Shown: piece by piece, positions 24,044 through 32,129 of the stretch
Position numbering within the stretch: position 1 is the first letter of the stretch
Layout: every line of letters starts with the position of its first letter
Origin: JAHIVB01 sp964574705
GTDB lineage: Bacteria; Bacillota_I; Bacilli_A; Izemoplasmatales; Hujiaoplasmataceae
DNA: 38,054 nt
Assembly: GCA_964574705.1 (NCBI GenBank)
Contig: CAZNOO010000017.1
Location: forward strand, 1 to 38,054
Direction of reading: 5' to 3'
The notes under the pieces: model-generated
What the model saw: only the letters and a program-made list of their open reading frames with translations
What the model was told of the DNA's origin: nothing
Databases searched by the model: none
Position numbers and translations under genes: made by a program

Positions 24044-24511
24044 CAAGTAAGTATATGCACCGTTATCGATGTCTCTTAAAATACTGGTAATTGGAATTTC
24101 TCCTGAATACAAGAAGTTCGACCTCGCTGTTATGTCAAAGGCGTTATCAACGACGACGATTAATGTTGGGGTTCCAAACGTATTAGTGGTTAACCCAACC
24201 GTATTTAAAAATACGGTTTGTGCAGCTTCGGTTCCATTTGTGACATCAAAGAAATAAATCATGATGTCATCGGCATGTGTGTCTGCGAATCCGAGAACTG
24301 TAGGCTTTATATTCTCACAATGTGCACATGATGTTGAGTACATATAGACAATGTAAGTTCCTTCATTTCGATTGAAGATTTGGGAGTAATCCGTAATGGA
24401 AAAGAAATTGTCGTAACTGAGTCCTGCGGTTGTTGATTCTGTAGTATCAGTACATCCTAGAAGTGCAAGTCCCAAAAGCAAGCCTAAGGTGATTGTAAAA
24501 AGTTTTTTCAT
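24038..24511 (-). CDS. Thioredoxin-fold lipoprotein
   Basis: The 157-residue protein starts with a lipoprotein signal peptide (MKKLFTITLGLLLGLALLGC, lipidated Cys20). A thioredoxin-like domain follows with TYIVYMYSTSCAHCENIKP: Cys62 and Cys65 form a CxxC redox pair, and GTPT with Pro115 is the cis-proline loop. It would work on the outer face of the membrane as a thiol-disulfide protein. Its own extended -10 promoter upstream and a terminator downstream make it a separate unit from the jetC gene, 69 bases upstream. Substrates are unknown. Confidence 0.85.
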   Translation of the reverse strand: MKKLFTITLGLLLGLALLGCTDTTESTTAGLSYDNFFSITDYSQIFNRNEGTYIVYMYSTSCAHCENIKPTVLGFADTHADDIMIYFFDVTNGTEAAQTVFLNTVGLTTNTFGTPTLIVVVDNAFDITARSNFLYSGEIPITSILRDIDNGAYTYLK

Positions 24512-24542
24512 ATTAAAATCCTCATTTATGTAATATGTGAAT

Positions 24543-24551
24543 ATTATAGCA
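24543..24551 (-). promoter_or_regulatory. Extended -10 promoter of the lipoprotein gene
   Basis: On the minus strand TGCTATAAT (TG-N-TATAAT) lies 31 bases upstream of the lipoprotein start; no good -35 is seen. Confidence 0.55.
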
Positions 24552-24580
24552 GAGAAGTGTGAGTTATGTGTGAAATACTT

Positions 24581-27500
24581 TTAATATTTCTGGACGACTT
24601 CGTAGGCTCTTGCGGCCTTGCCTTCGCGCAATGTCACAATCGTCGTGTCTGTGAATTTAGAAAGGACTTCCATTTTTTGTGGAGGCGTTGCTAGGACGAT
24701 TTGAACCGGAAGACGTTTGATGAATTCCATCATTGACTTAATTCTAGAAGTATCCATTTTGTCAAAGACTTCATCAAACAGAATCAATCCGATCGAGTCA
24801 TGAATATTGTTTCTAGATGCTTGTTGGAACACTCTAACGAAGGAAGCTAGGGTTGCCACATAGAATGGAACCTGAGTCTCTCCACCTGATTTTTCTTTGA
24901 AGACTTTAGAGTAAAGGATGGTGTCTCCTTGTTCGTTGATGATTTTGATGTCATAATCCATATAGGTTCTGTAGTCTGTGAATTTATTGATGGCTCCACT
25001 GGAGTTTAAGTCTTCGCTTGCAAGATTGATAAAGAGTTCTTCTAATTGTCTTTGGTATTTGAGTTCGAAGTCATAGTTGAAGATTTCTCCACCGGACTTC
25101 ATCGACTCGTCACTTAGGACCATTTCGTAGTAATCACCGTATTCCTTGCTTTTTGGGAAGATGAATTCATAAGTATCTTCTCCAAAGTGAATCGTTGCAA
25201 GGGTATTGTTGATCTTCTTGATTTCTTCTTGTGCGGTAACGATGTAATTTCTTAGTTTTGCAAGGAAGTCTTCTTTGAAGAGCTTTTCTGCGGATTCTCT
25301 GGCTTCTCTTACTTTGGATTCGTATTTAACCAAATCGGATTTGACTAGTTTGTTGAGTTCATCAAGATATTGCTGCATATATTCAATTCCGTATTGGTAG
25401 GAAAGTCTGTAGGTATTGACATAGCTGAACTGTTTGGATTTGAGGGAGTCTTCCATATTTTGAAGGTTGGAAAGTTCCATTTCAATTCTTTCGCGATATT
25501 CAAGCTGAACCTTTTTGAGGTCTTTGGCAGAACCGATTTCCTGAGCGTAGAGTTCGTAAGCGTCTTGTTGCATCTTAGGATACAGTTCGAGAACTGTTTG
25601 TAAAGAGGCTTCAATTTCTTTCACTTTGATTTCAAGAGCCAGAATGTCTTCTTGGGCTTTGAGTTCGTCTGAATTCAATTTACCGTTTTCTTCATAATGC
25701 TTTCTACGGTTATTGTTGTATCCTCTGACCTCTTCTTTGATCTTCTCGTATTCTTCACGAAGGTTGTTGATGGATTCTTTTGGAAGAGATTGTTTTCTGT
25801 TCACGAGGCTCTTACGTTTTTCTTTGAGTGTGGATAAGGAGAGGGAAGCTTCAAGCATCGCCATCAAACCNNNNNNNNNNNNNNNNNNNNNNNNNNNNNN
25901 NNNNNNNNNNNNNNNNNNNNNNNNNNNNNNNNNNNNNNNNNNNNNNNNNNNNNNNNNNNNNNNNNNNNNNTTGATGTAGTGAACGGCATCGACGTTTTCA
26001 CTTGTAATGATGGAAGCGAGTGAATTTGGTTGGTTATTGATGAAATGCTGAATCTTTTTCGTGTTGACAAGTCCGATTCCAAAGATTCCGAGGGAATCCT
26101 TGATTCGATTGTAAACTTGGAGTGCTTCATCGAAGTATCTTGGCTCTACGATCAAGTTGAATCGTTGTTGTCCGAGGTAGTCTTCTACGGTGTCTTGCCA
26201 TTTGGAATCCGTGACTTCTATCAGTTCTGCTAGAATGTGAACGGAGAGATCTAATCCAAATCGTTCTTTCAGTCCTTCTTCGATTTTGGTTTTGAGTTTA
26301 AGGACCATCGGGTTGTATCTCATTTTATGGTTTTCGAGGTCTTTGAGTGTTTGGTAGATGTCATTGATTTCAGTCACAAGCGACTTTTTGACTTCTTCTA
26401 GTCTTCCTGATTCTCTCGTGTTCTCGTCAACCACGGCATTCAGCGATTTCTGTAAGTCGAGAATGTTTAACTTCACGTCTTCAAAATCGTCTTCATTGAC
26501 ATTCAGAAAATCTATTTTGGCAAGATCTGAATAAACTTTTCTTTTGTATTCGTTTTTCAGTTCTCCCACAAGAGGTTTGACTTTTTCGACTCTTCTCACA
26601 TAGTAGCGTTTGATTTCTTCTTGTTCGTCAATCTTGTTTGTAAGACCAAGAATCTCTTTGTCATAAAGCTCGTCTGCTTTGAAAGTATCATCACTTTGAA
26701 GCATGGAATAAATTTCTTTGCTTCTGTCGTCGAGGAGCTCGATTTGATGATCGATTTCAGAAATCAAAGCACGGTTTTTATCTCTGTTGAAATTGATTTT
26801 TTCGAGTAGTTTGATTTTGTTTTCTACCAAGACTTTGGTTGTTTCTAAGTCGATCACTTGAAGGAAGTAGGCTAAGAATTCACGTTGTTCCTGATTCTTC
26901 TGGATGTCTTCGTAAAGAATCTTCATTTCATTCAGTTCAATGACCTTTTGTTTGATAATTTTTAAAGTCGCTTCTAAGTCTCTGTATGCATGAATCGACT
27001 CTTTGATGGATTCGACATCCAATGTTTTTTCTTCAAGAAGATAATGATAGATAAAATCTTTAACGTCCGCAATCGGTTTAAAAGCGAGGGCTTTTGGAAG
27101 AAGCGAGAAATAAGTTTCGTTAACAGAACCGAAGATGCTTCTAAAAGAAAGTTTCGCTTCTCTTCTGGTGTTATAAACTCTGTCTGCGACTTTGGCTTTC
27201 TTGAAATTGAGGGTTGTGAGGATTTCTCCGCCTTCTCCTACAAACAGCTTTTCACTCATTCTACCGTCGTTTTGATAGAAAATGACTTTAGGAGGCAAGA
27301 GTTCTCCGAAGACATCGATGACGCTTCCGACATTGAAGTATTCGTCTTTGTTTTCGTCGTAGAATTCAAGACAAACGTGTCCCGTGGTATCGCCTTCTCT
27401 TAAGTATTCATGGTTGTCGATACCTAGTTTACATTTGACGTATCCTCTTAGATCACGTTTGCTTTTTTCGTTCGCTGCTAAGTTAAAGATTTGGTCTCCG

Positions 27501-27646
27501 GCAGTAATGACGAAAGCAATCGCATCGACGATGGTTGACTTTCCAGTGGCGTTTTGCCCTGTAATCAAGGTGTTGTTGCGAATGTAAATCGTCTCATTGG
27601 CGAAATAATGCCAATTGACTAGACGAACTTTCGTGAGTTTTTTCAT
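24581..27646 (-). CDS. jetC: SMC-like ATPase JetC (MukB-type subunit of a Wadjet/MksBEF-like complex), with assembly gap
   Basis: The N-terminus carries Walker A GQNATGKST (30-38). Long Glu/Lys-rich coiled coils run on both sides of a middle part, and the C-terminus has the ABC signature KSGGETQVPF and Walker B GLILFDEVFDKMD. This is the layout of the MukB/JetC class, which clamps DNA and extrudes loops with its MukF- and MukE-like partners. 558 codons precede and 429 residues follow a 100-N placeholder (25871-25970) in the region of the hinge. The frame agrees across it, but since the flanks do not overlap the true gap length is unknown, so residues may be missing. It overlaps jetB by ATGA. 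No jetD nuclease gene follows. Confidence 0.88.
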   Translation of the reverse strand: MKKLTKVRLVNWHYFANETIYIRNNTLITGQNATGKSTIVDAIAFVITAGDQIFNLAANEKSKRDLRGYVKCKLGIDNHEYLREGDTTGHVCLEFYDENKDEYFNVGSVIDVFGELLPPKVIFYQNDGRMSEKLFVGEGGEILTTLNFKKAKVADRVYNTRREAKLSFRSIFGSVNETYFSLLPKALAFKPIADVKDFIYHYLLEEKTLDVESIKESIHAYRDLEATLKIIKQKVIELNEMKILYEDIQKNQEQREFLAYFLQVIDLETTKVLVENKIKLLEKINFNRDKNRALISEIDHQIELLDDRSKEIYSMLQSDDTFKADELYDKEILGLTNKIDEQEEIKRYYVRRVEKVKPLVGELKNEYKRKVYSDLAKIDFLNVNEDDFEDVKLNILDLQKSLNAVVDENTRESGRLEEVKKSLVTEINDIYQTLKDLENHKMRYNPMVLKLKTKIEEGLKERFGLDLSVHILAELIEVTDSKWQDTVEDYLGQQRFNLIVEPRYFDEALQVYNRIKDSLGIFGIGLVNTKKIQHFINNQPNSLASIITSENVDAVHYIXXXXXXXXXXXXXXXXXXXXXXXXXXXXXXXXXXGLMAMLEASLSLSTLKEKRKSLVNRKQSLPKESINNLREEYEKIKEEVRGYNNNRRKHYEENGKLNSDELKAQEDILALEIKVKEIEASLQTVLELYPKMQQDAYELYAQEIGSAKDLKKVQLEYRERIEMELSNLQNMEDSLKSKQFSYVNTYRLSYQYGIEYMQQYLDELNKLVKSDLVKYESKVREARESAEKLFKEDFLAKLRNYIVTAQEEIKKINNTLATIHFGEDTYEFIFPKSKEYGDYYEMVLSDESMKSGGEIFNYDFELKYQRQLEELFINLASEDLNSSGAINKFTDYRTYMDYDIKIINEQGDTILYSKVFKEKSGGETQVPFYVATLASFVRVFQQASRNNIHDSIGLILFDEVFDKMDTSRIKSMMEFIKRLPVQIVLATPPQKMEVLSKFTDTTIVTLREGKAARAYEVVQKY
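25871..25970. other. Assembly gap (100 N) inside jetC
   Basis: Unlike the gap at 21401, the flanking sequences do not repeat each other, so real sequence is missing. It falls in the hinge-like middle part of the SMC-like protein. Confidence 0.95.
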
Positions 27647-28236
27647 TCTTTTTCACTTCCTTCGCTGCTAGCGATTTTATTGACCAAATCGAAGACTTCA
27701 TTGATTTGTTGGGTATTGATTGCCATTAATATGGTCGGATAGATGACAACTCTTGTGTTGCTTTGGGTAATGTCGCCTAAAGGCTCGATCAGGTTATGCT
27801 TTTTATAGAGACGAAGTACTTTGATGAGGTCAGTCTTGTTGATTTTCTTTTTTAGGTCTAAAGAATCATATTTGTTATGGATTTCATCAACAGTGATGAC
27901 GACGTTTTCGTTGATGGAGGTCTTCACCAAATTCTGATGATATAGAATCCTGAGAATCAGCAAGATCAGCGATTCTTCTTTCTTGAGTCTGAGCAAGTTC
28001 TTGTTGTCGCTTTGAACAAGTTGAACTGCGCCTTGCTCTCTGTCAAGGACGATCTCATAATTGATGATTTTAAAGTATTCATCAAAATAGTTTTTATAGC
28101 TGATCAGGAAATAATATTGCTCTTTGTTGTCCTTTTTGTCTCTTGCGATGAATCCTGAAGACAGGAGTTTATTACAAGTGTCTGCGAATAGTTGTTGCTG
28201 TCCCATGTTCAGGCTCTCAAAATTTTCTAGAATCAT
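27643..28236 (-). CDS. jetB: MukE-like subunit JetB of the Wadjet-like complex
   Basis: This 197-residue protein has the winged-helix character of MukE/JetB subunits: a central KKEESLILLILRILYHQN segment, then VVITVDEIHNKY and KTDLIKVLRLYKKHNLIEPL, a pattern shared by the DUF4194/DUF6063 class found next to JetA and JetC. I cannot separate these two classes by eye. It would bind the MukF-like JetA and regulate the ATPase. It lies 2 bases after jetA and overlaps jetC by four bases, so the three subunits should be made together. Confidence 0.82.
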   Translation of the reverse strand: MILENFESLNMGQQQLFADTCNKLLSSGFIARDKKDNKEQYYFLISYKNYFDEYFKIINYEIVLDREQGAVQLVQSDNKNLLRLKKEESLILLILRILYHQNLVKTSINENVVITVDEIHNKYDSLDLKKKINKTDLIKVLRLYKKHNLIEPLGDITQSNTRVVIYPTILMAINTQQINEVFDLVNKIASSEGSEKE

Positions 28237-28238
28237 GG

Positions 28239-29690
28239 TTAATACCCCCTTGTGATCTCAAAATCGGCTAATGTGAACCGTTCATGTTCAATCTCCGATT
28301 CGAGTGGTGTGATAAAGTAATTCATTTCGTCTCCTGCATAGACCAGGATGTAAAGAAGTCTGAGTACCGCTTCGTCGCTCATGTCTTTGCTTAACAGTTC
28401 AGAAGCTTTGATGCTTCTTCTGACTTCAAAGAATTTTGACAAGTATTTCTTGATGACGTCTTCAGAGTAATTTGTTTCGAATTCTTTGTAGAAAGCTTCT
28501 TGAAGCTGTACGGAAGGATTGAGTTCATTGTCTTGAAGATATTGTGCAATGCTTCTTGAATACGCACCCCTTGGCGTATATAGAGAGTTGTTCGAGATTT
28601 GGTTGTGTGATGAGATGTCGAAGAGTCCTCTAATGTTCTTAAGTGCTTGTTCTGTTCTGTACTTCTTCATTTCTGATGCCGTGTATTTTAGGATGGTTGT
28701 CAGTTTTCCAATGATGTTCTTATCGTCATTTAACAAGAATTTGATTTTTGCAATCGTGGTGTTGACGTAGACTTTGTTTTTCTCGTCGATTTCATCGATG
28801 ATGGAATCAAGTGCATTGTAGATATCAATCATGTCATCGATTTTTTTATTGACTTTGACTTTGGCAAGTTCCATATTGTTTTTTGATTTTGGAAGGTAAT
28901 CTCTTGCAATCGTTTCGATGATGAATGGATCTTGCTGATAGCGCTCTAAAGTGCTGACAATCGATAGTTTGTATTTATTGATGTTGTCGCTGGTTTTAAG
29001 TCTATAATACGCTTGGTCTACAAGTTCAACCTTGTAATTGACAAGCAGGTGAATCAAGTCACGTATTTCAGAATTCTCGATGATGGTTCTGATGTAATAT
29101 TTAAGCCTAGAGTCCAGTTTTCTGATTTCCCTGACAAAGGCGACGGTATTCCGGTAAACCTGGTCGAGAACCATTGCGAACTCGACCTGTTCGTGGGTCA
29201 AGAGCGAGTAGACCGTGTAGATGTATCCTCTGAATTCGTGGGACTCATCGTCTCCGAATCCATAGTATGTATCAAGTGAAACTGTTTTTAATGCTTCGAT
29301 GATGGTAATCGCATAATCACGGAAGTTAAGCATTTCAACATAGTCGTTATTGACATCAATATCAATCCATTCACATTCTTCAAGCCGCTTCAAGACTTTG
29401 TTCGCAACTTCACGGATGGATCTTTCTTCTTGTTCTTCTTGTTCTTCTTGATCTTGCGTATATTCATAGTCTTCTGCTTTATCTTCAGAAACTTCTTCAT
29501 CGAGCAAAAGTTCAGGATGAATATCTAGATAATCGATGATGACTTGCTGGGCAATTCTTTTATCCATTCCGAGAATGGAGCCTTGTTCATAGGCCTTAAA
29601 GACTTCCCCAACGCAAGCAATATAGATTTTTTGATTTTTTCCCGTAAGGAGATTGAAGAAATTCTCGGGGATAATGTTAAATAATTCCAT
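28239..29690 (-). CDS. jetA: MukF-like kleisin subunit JetA of the Wadjet-like complex
   Basis: The 483-residue protein begins MELFNIIPENFFNLLTGKNQ, with a winged-helix-like N-terminus typical of the Firmicutes JetA (DUF5716-type) family. An acidic linker rich in Glu/Gln (about 65-90) is followed by a long helical middle region and a C-terminal ending in EHERFTLADFEITRGY. In this family the protein acts as kleisin, linking the heads of two JetC molecules. It is the second gene of the operon, 17 bases after padR, with AAGGGTAGG as ribosome site. The assignment rests on the N-terminus and on its place before a MukE-like and a MukB-like gene. Confidence 0.82.
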   Translation of the reverse strand: MELFNIIPENFFNLLTGKNQKIYIACVGEVFKAYEQGSILGMDKRIAQQVIIDYLDIHPELLLDEEVSEDKAEDYEYTQDQEEQEEQEERSIREVANKVLKRLEECEWIDIDVNNDYVEMLNFRDYAITIIEALKTVSLDTYYGFGDDESHEFRGYIYTVYSLLTHEQVEFAMVLDQVYRNTVAFVREIRKLDSRLKYYIRTIIENSEIRDLIHLLVNYKVELVDQAYYRLKTSDNINKYKLSIVSTLERYQQDPFIIETIARDYLPKSKNNMELAKVKVNKKIDDMIDIYNALDSIIDEIDEKNKVYVNTTIAKIKFLLNDDKNIIGKLTTILKYTASEMKKYRTEQALKNIRGLFDISSHNQISNNSLYTPRGAYSRSIAQYLQDNELNPSVQLQEAFYKEFETNYSEDVIKKYLSKFFEVRRSIKASELLSKDMSDEAVLRLLYILVYAGDEMNYFITPLESEIEHERFTLADFEITRGY

Positions 29691-29707
29691 GATAGTACCT
29701 ACCCTTA

Positions 29708-30058
29708 TTATTCATTTCGATCATATTCGAATTTACCTCCCACTAAACTGGAAAGAGTGTTTTCAATCAAAATCCAATCTTTCCTGAATTCATGCAAGGC
29801 ATCGATGCCGTCTGGAGTGATCTGATAATAACGGCGGCTCATTCCTTTTTTGTTTTTTCCGAGATAGGATTTAATCTTCCCATCTTCTTGAAGTCGCTTT
29901 AAAGCAAAATAGAGAGTGGCGTCTGTGAGTTGAAATGATTGGTCGCTTACTTCTTCGATTATCTTTGTCATTTCATATCCATAGGAATTGAATTTCGAAA
30001 GAATAGACAATATAATATAGTCCGTAAAGCCACGGATATATTCTCCTGAGTTCGTCAT
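29708..30058 (-). CDS. PadR family transcriptional regulator of the jet operon
   Basis: The ATG at 30058 gives 116 residues with GGAGGTG upstream; a GTG at 30064 falls inside that site. The protein is a PadR winged helix: FTDYIILSILSKFNSYGYEMTKII, the recognition part LTDATLYFALKRLQEDGKI, then RRYYQITPDGIDALHEFRKDW. It is short (subfamily with one C-terminal dimer helix). It is the first gene of the jetABC operon, and a palindrome sits at the predicted transcription start. It probably represses itself and jetABC until an unknown signal releases it. Confidence 0.9.
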   Translation of the reverse strand: MTNSGEYIRGFTDYIILSILSKFNSYGYEMTKIIEEVSDQSFQLTDATLYFALKRLQEDGKIKSYLGKNKKGMSRRYYQITPDGIDALHEFRKDWILIENTLSSLVGGKFEYDRNE

Positions 30059-30075
30059 TGTCACACCTCCTCACT

Positions 30076-30122
30076 ATATAACCTCGTTATGTATATCGAG
30101 ATTATGCATAATCTGGTTATAT
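30076..30122. promoter_or_regulatory. Operator region of padR-jetABC
   Basis: AGATTATGCATAATCT (30099-30114) is a perfect 16-bp palindrome. A related TTATGTATAT (30087-30096) lies 15 bp away, as a second, weaker site. ATATAACC / GGTTATAT (30076-30083, 30115-30122) enclose both. The main palindrome falls at about +1 to +16 of the predicted transcript. Confidence 0.75.
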
Positions 30123-30150
30123 TATAACTGATTAGGTATTAAATTGTAAA
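30121..30150 (-). promoter_or_regulatory. Promoter of padR-jetABC
   Basis: On the minus strand TTTACA (30145-30150) and TATAAT (30121-30126) are separated by 18 bp. Confidence 0.8.
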
Positions 30151-30172
30151 GAACTTTTCGTTTTTTTTGGCA

Positions 30173-30199
30173 ATAAAAAAACAACCCTGTAAGGATTGT
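30173..30199 (-). terminator. Intrinsic terminator after the radical SAM gene
   Basis: In the minus-strand transcript ACAATCC pairs with GGGTTGT (one G-U) across 5 bases and is followed by TTTTTTA. Confidence 0.8.
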
Positions 30200-30217
30200 C
30201 TTAAATGTGGCGATATT

Positions 30218-31105
30218 TTAGAATAATGATAGTTGTTCTGACTCCATTGGAATTTTAAAAAAAGTGTTTATTTCTTTCATCGAGGTTAAGATATTTTCTT
30301 TTTTACATAAGGAATCAATCACTTGGTAGAGCAGTTTGGATTGATTTGATTCACAAACATATTTATCTTTATATGTTTTAATATATAACTCCTTGATGCC
30401 TGGAAACAAAGAATCAATTTGAGTGTAAAAATAATCTCTTTGATTGTTTCTGAGTGTAACGCCAAAGAATGGATAGATGTATTCTGCGTTTGATTCTTTC
30501 GCTAAAGCAACCATTTTTTCAACGTTTTCAACCGTGTCGTTGATGAAGGGTAACACCGGCATCATCAAAACCCCTGTATGAATTCCTTTTTCTCTTAAGG
30601 TCTTAATCGCTAAGAATCGTTTTGAGGATGAAGATACTCTGGGTTCGATTTTCCTTTGAAGTTCATCATCGGCAGTCGTAATTGTAATCGCGACATGAGC
30701 AAATCCTTTTTTAGCGATTCGCTCCAAAATATCGATATCTCTTAGTACCAAATCGCTCTTTGTGGCAATGGAAACTGAAAAGCCATACTTTTCAATCAAT
30801 TGTAATGCGCCACGCGTGACTTGTTGTTTGATTTCTTGAGGATTGTAAGGATCGGACATCGCTCCCATACCAATGATTCCTTTTGTTCGTTTCCTTTGAA
30901 GTTCATTTTCTAAGATTTCAAGTGCATTTTTTTTGAGAGACACCTCGTCGAAGTTCTCGATTTGGTAACAGTCGCTCCTGGAGTCGCAGTAGATACAACC
31001 GTGCGAACAACCGCGATATAGATTCATATTGTAGTCATGATGATACCAAAATTCATCCGCTGGTTTCACTTTCGCTAAAATGGTTTTAGCAACTATTTCT
31101 TTCAT
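30218..31105 (-). CDS. SPL-family radical SAM protein with C-terminal QLSLF
   Basis: This 295-residue protein has the radical SAM cluster motif CSHGCIYC (Cys33, Cys37, Cys40; C-x3-C-x2-C) after an NLYRGCSHG lead, and the segments GAMSDPYNP, ATKSDLVLRD and EPRVSSSSKRFLAIKTLREKG of the spore photoproduct lyase-like (Rv2578c/SplB-related) family. It lacks the spore-specific context, so DNA photoproduct repair is not proven. The final residues EQLSLF match the sliding clamp-binding consensus QL[SD]LF and hint at a DNA-linked role. Start: ATG with GAGGAGGG upstream. Monocistronic. Confidence 0.88.
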   Translation of the reverse strand: MKEIVAKTILAKVKPADEFWYHHDYNMNLYRGCSHGCIYCDSRSDCYQIENFDEVSLKKNALEILENELQRKRTKGIIGMGAMSDPYNPQEIKQQVTRGALQLIEKYGFSVSIATKSDLVLRDIDILERIAKKGFAHVAITITTADDELQRKIEPRVSSSSKRFLAIKTLREKGIHTGVLMMPVLPFINDTVENVEKMVALAKESNAEYIYPFFGVTLRNNQRDYFYTQIDSLFPGIKELYIKTYKDKYVCESNQSKLLYQVIDSLCKKENILTSMKEINTFFKIPMESEQLSLF

Positions 31106-31125
31106 CTGTTTCCCTCCTCTATACT

Positions 31126-31154
31126 ATTATACAGTGAAGTAAGATCGAATTCAA
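31126..31154 (-). promoter_or_regulatory. Promoter of the radical SAM gene
   Basis: On the minus strand TTGAAT (31149-31154) and TATAAT (31126-31131) are separated by 17 bp. Confidence 0.8.
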
Positions 31155-31189
31155 TCAACGATATCAATTGAAATCTTTATCTTACATTA

Positions 31190-31218
31190 TTTACATTATC
31201 GTAATAGAATGATAAAAT
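31190..31218 (+). promoter_or_regulatory. Promoter of the ABC transporter operon
   Basis: TTTACA (31190-31195) and TAAAAT (31213-31218) are separated by 17 bp, 23 bases upstream of the start codon. It is divergent from the radical SAM promoter. Confidence 0.75.
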
Positions 31219-31241
31219 GAGGAGAAGAAAGAAGGGATACT

Positions 31242-32129
31242 TTGATTAGAGTAGAACATTTAACCAAATCATATGGTCCTGGGAAAGGCGTTTTCGACCT
31301 TAGCTTTGAAGTAAAGGATGGAGAAATCTTTGGTTTTATCGGACCCAACGGGGCAGGAAAAACCACGACAATTCGTCACCTTTTAGGGTTCATTAAACCC
31401 GACTCCGGACTAACGACGATTAATGATTTGGATTCTTTTAAATATGCATCTTATATTCAGAAAAACATAGGCTATCTTCCTGGAGAAATGGCTTTTTTTG
31501 ACCAGATGAAAGGCATTGACTTTCTTAATTTTCTTGCGAAGATGAGGGGAATGAAAAGCAAGGCGAAAATGAGCGATTTGATTGAGTTTCTCGATTTGGA
31601 TGCATCTGGCAAAATCAAAAAGATGTCTAAAGGAATGAAGCAGAAACTCGGACTTGTAGCGGCCTTTATGCATGACCCTGATACACTGATTCTTGATGAA
31701 CCCACTTCAGGGTTAGACCCTTTGATGCAATTAAAGTTTGTGGAATTGATCTTGAAAGAGAAAAAAAGAGGAAAGACGATTCTAATGTCTTCTCACAGTT
31801 TTGAAGAAATTGAAAGAACCTGTGACCGCGCACTTATCATTAAAGTGGGCGAACTTGTGGCACTTGAAGATATCAATAAGCTGAAAGAACAAAGAAGAAA
31901 AGTTTATTCGGTCGCATTTCAATCTCCTGAAGACATTGAAATCATCAGAAATGATGGGTTTGAAGTCATCGAAAGAGGAATCAATACATGTGATGTCGTC
32001 GTCAGCGGAGACATTAACTTGTTCTTCCAGTCCCTTTCTAAATGCAAGATCCTTTCGTTCGATGTTCTCAACCAATCCTTGGAAGAAATCTTTATGAATT
32101 ACTACAAGGAGCGTGATGAAATTGAATAA
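31242..32129 (+). CDS. ABC transporter ATP-binding protein
   Basis: The 295-residue ATPase has Walker A GPNGAGKTT (34-42), a signature of the form MSKGMKQKL instead of LSGGQ, Walker B TLILDEPTSGLDP and the switch histidine in MSSHSFEE. This variant is typical of exporters of the BcrA/YtrB type (antibiotic or lipid efflux). The start codon is TTG with GAAGGGA upstream. A C-terminal domain of about 80 residues follows the ATPase, as in this class. The permease gene overlaps its 3' end. The exported compound cannot be inferred. Confidence 0.9.
   Translation: MIRVEHLTKSYGPGKGVFDLSFEVKDGEIFGFIGPNGAGKTTTIRHLLGFIKPDSGLTTINDLDSFKYASYIQKNIGYLPGEMAFFDQMKGIDFLNFLAKMRGMKSKAKMSDLIEFLDLDASGKIKKMSKGMKQKLGLVAAFMHDPDTLILDEPTSGLDPLMQLKFVELILKEKKRGKTILMSSHSFEEIERTCDRALIIKVGELVALEDINKLKEQRRKVYSVAFQSPEDIEIIRNDGFEVIERGINTCDVVVSGDINLFFQSLSKCKILSFDVLNQSLEEIFMNYYKERDEIE

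Noticed and set aside
24038..24511. Thioredoxin lipoprotein as a fourth component of the jet operon
   Set aside because: It has its own extended -10 promoter, a signal peptide that puts it outside the cell, and no link to DNA; it does not replace JetD.
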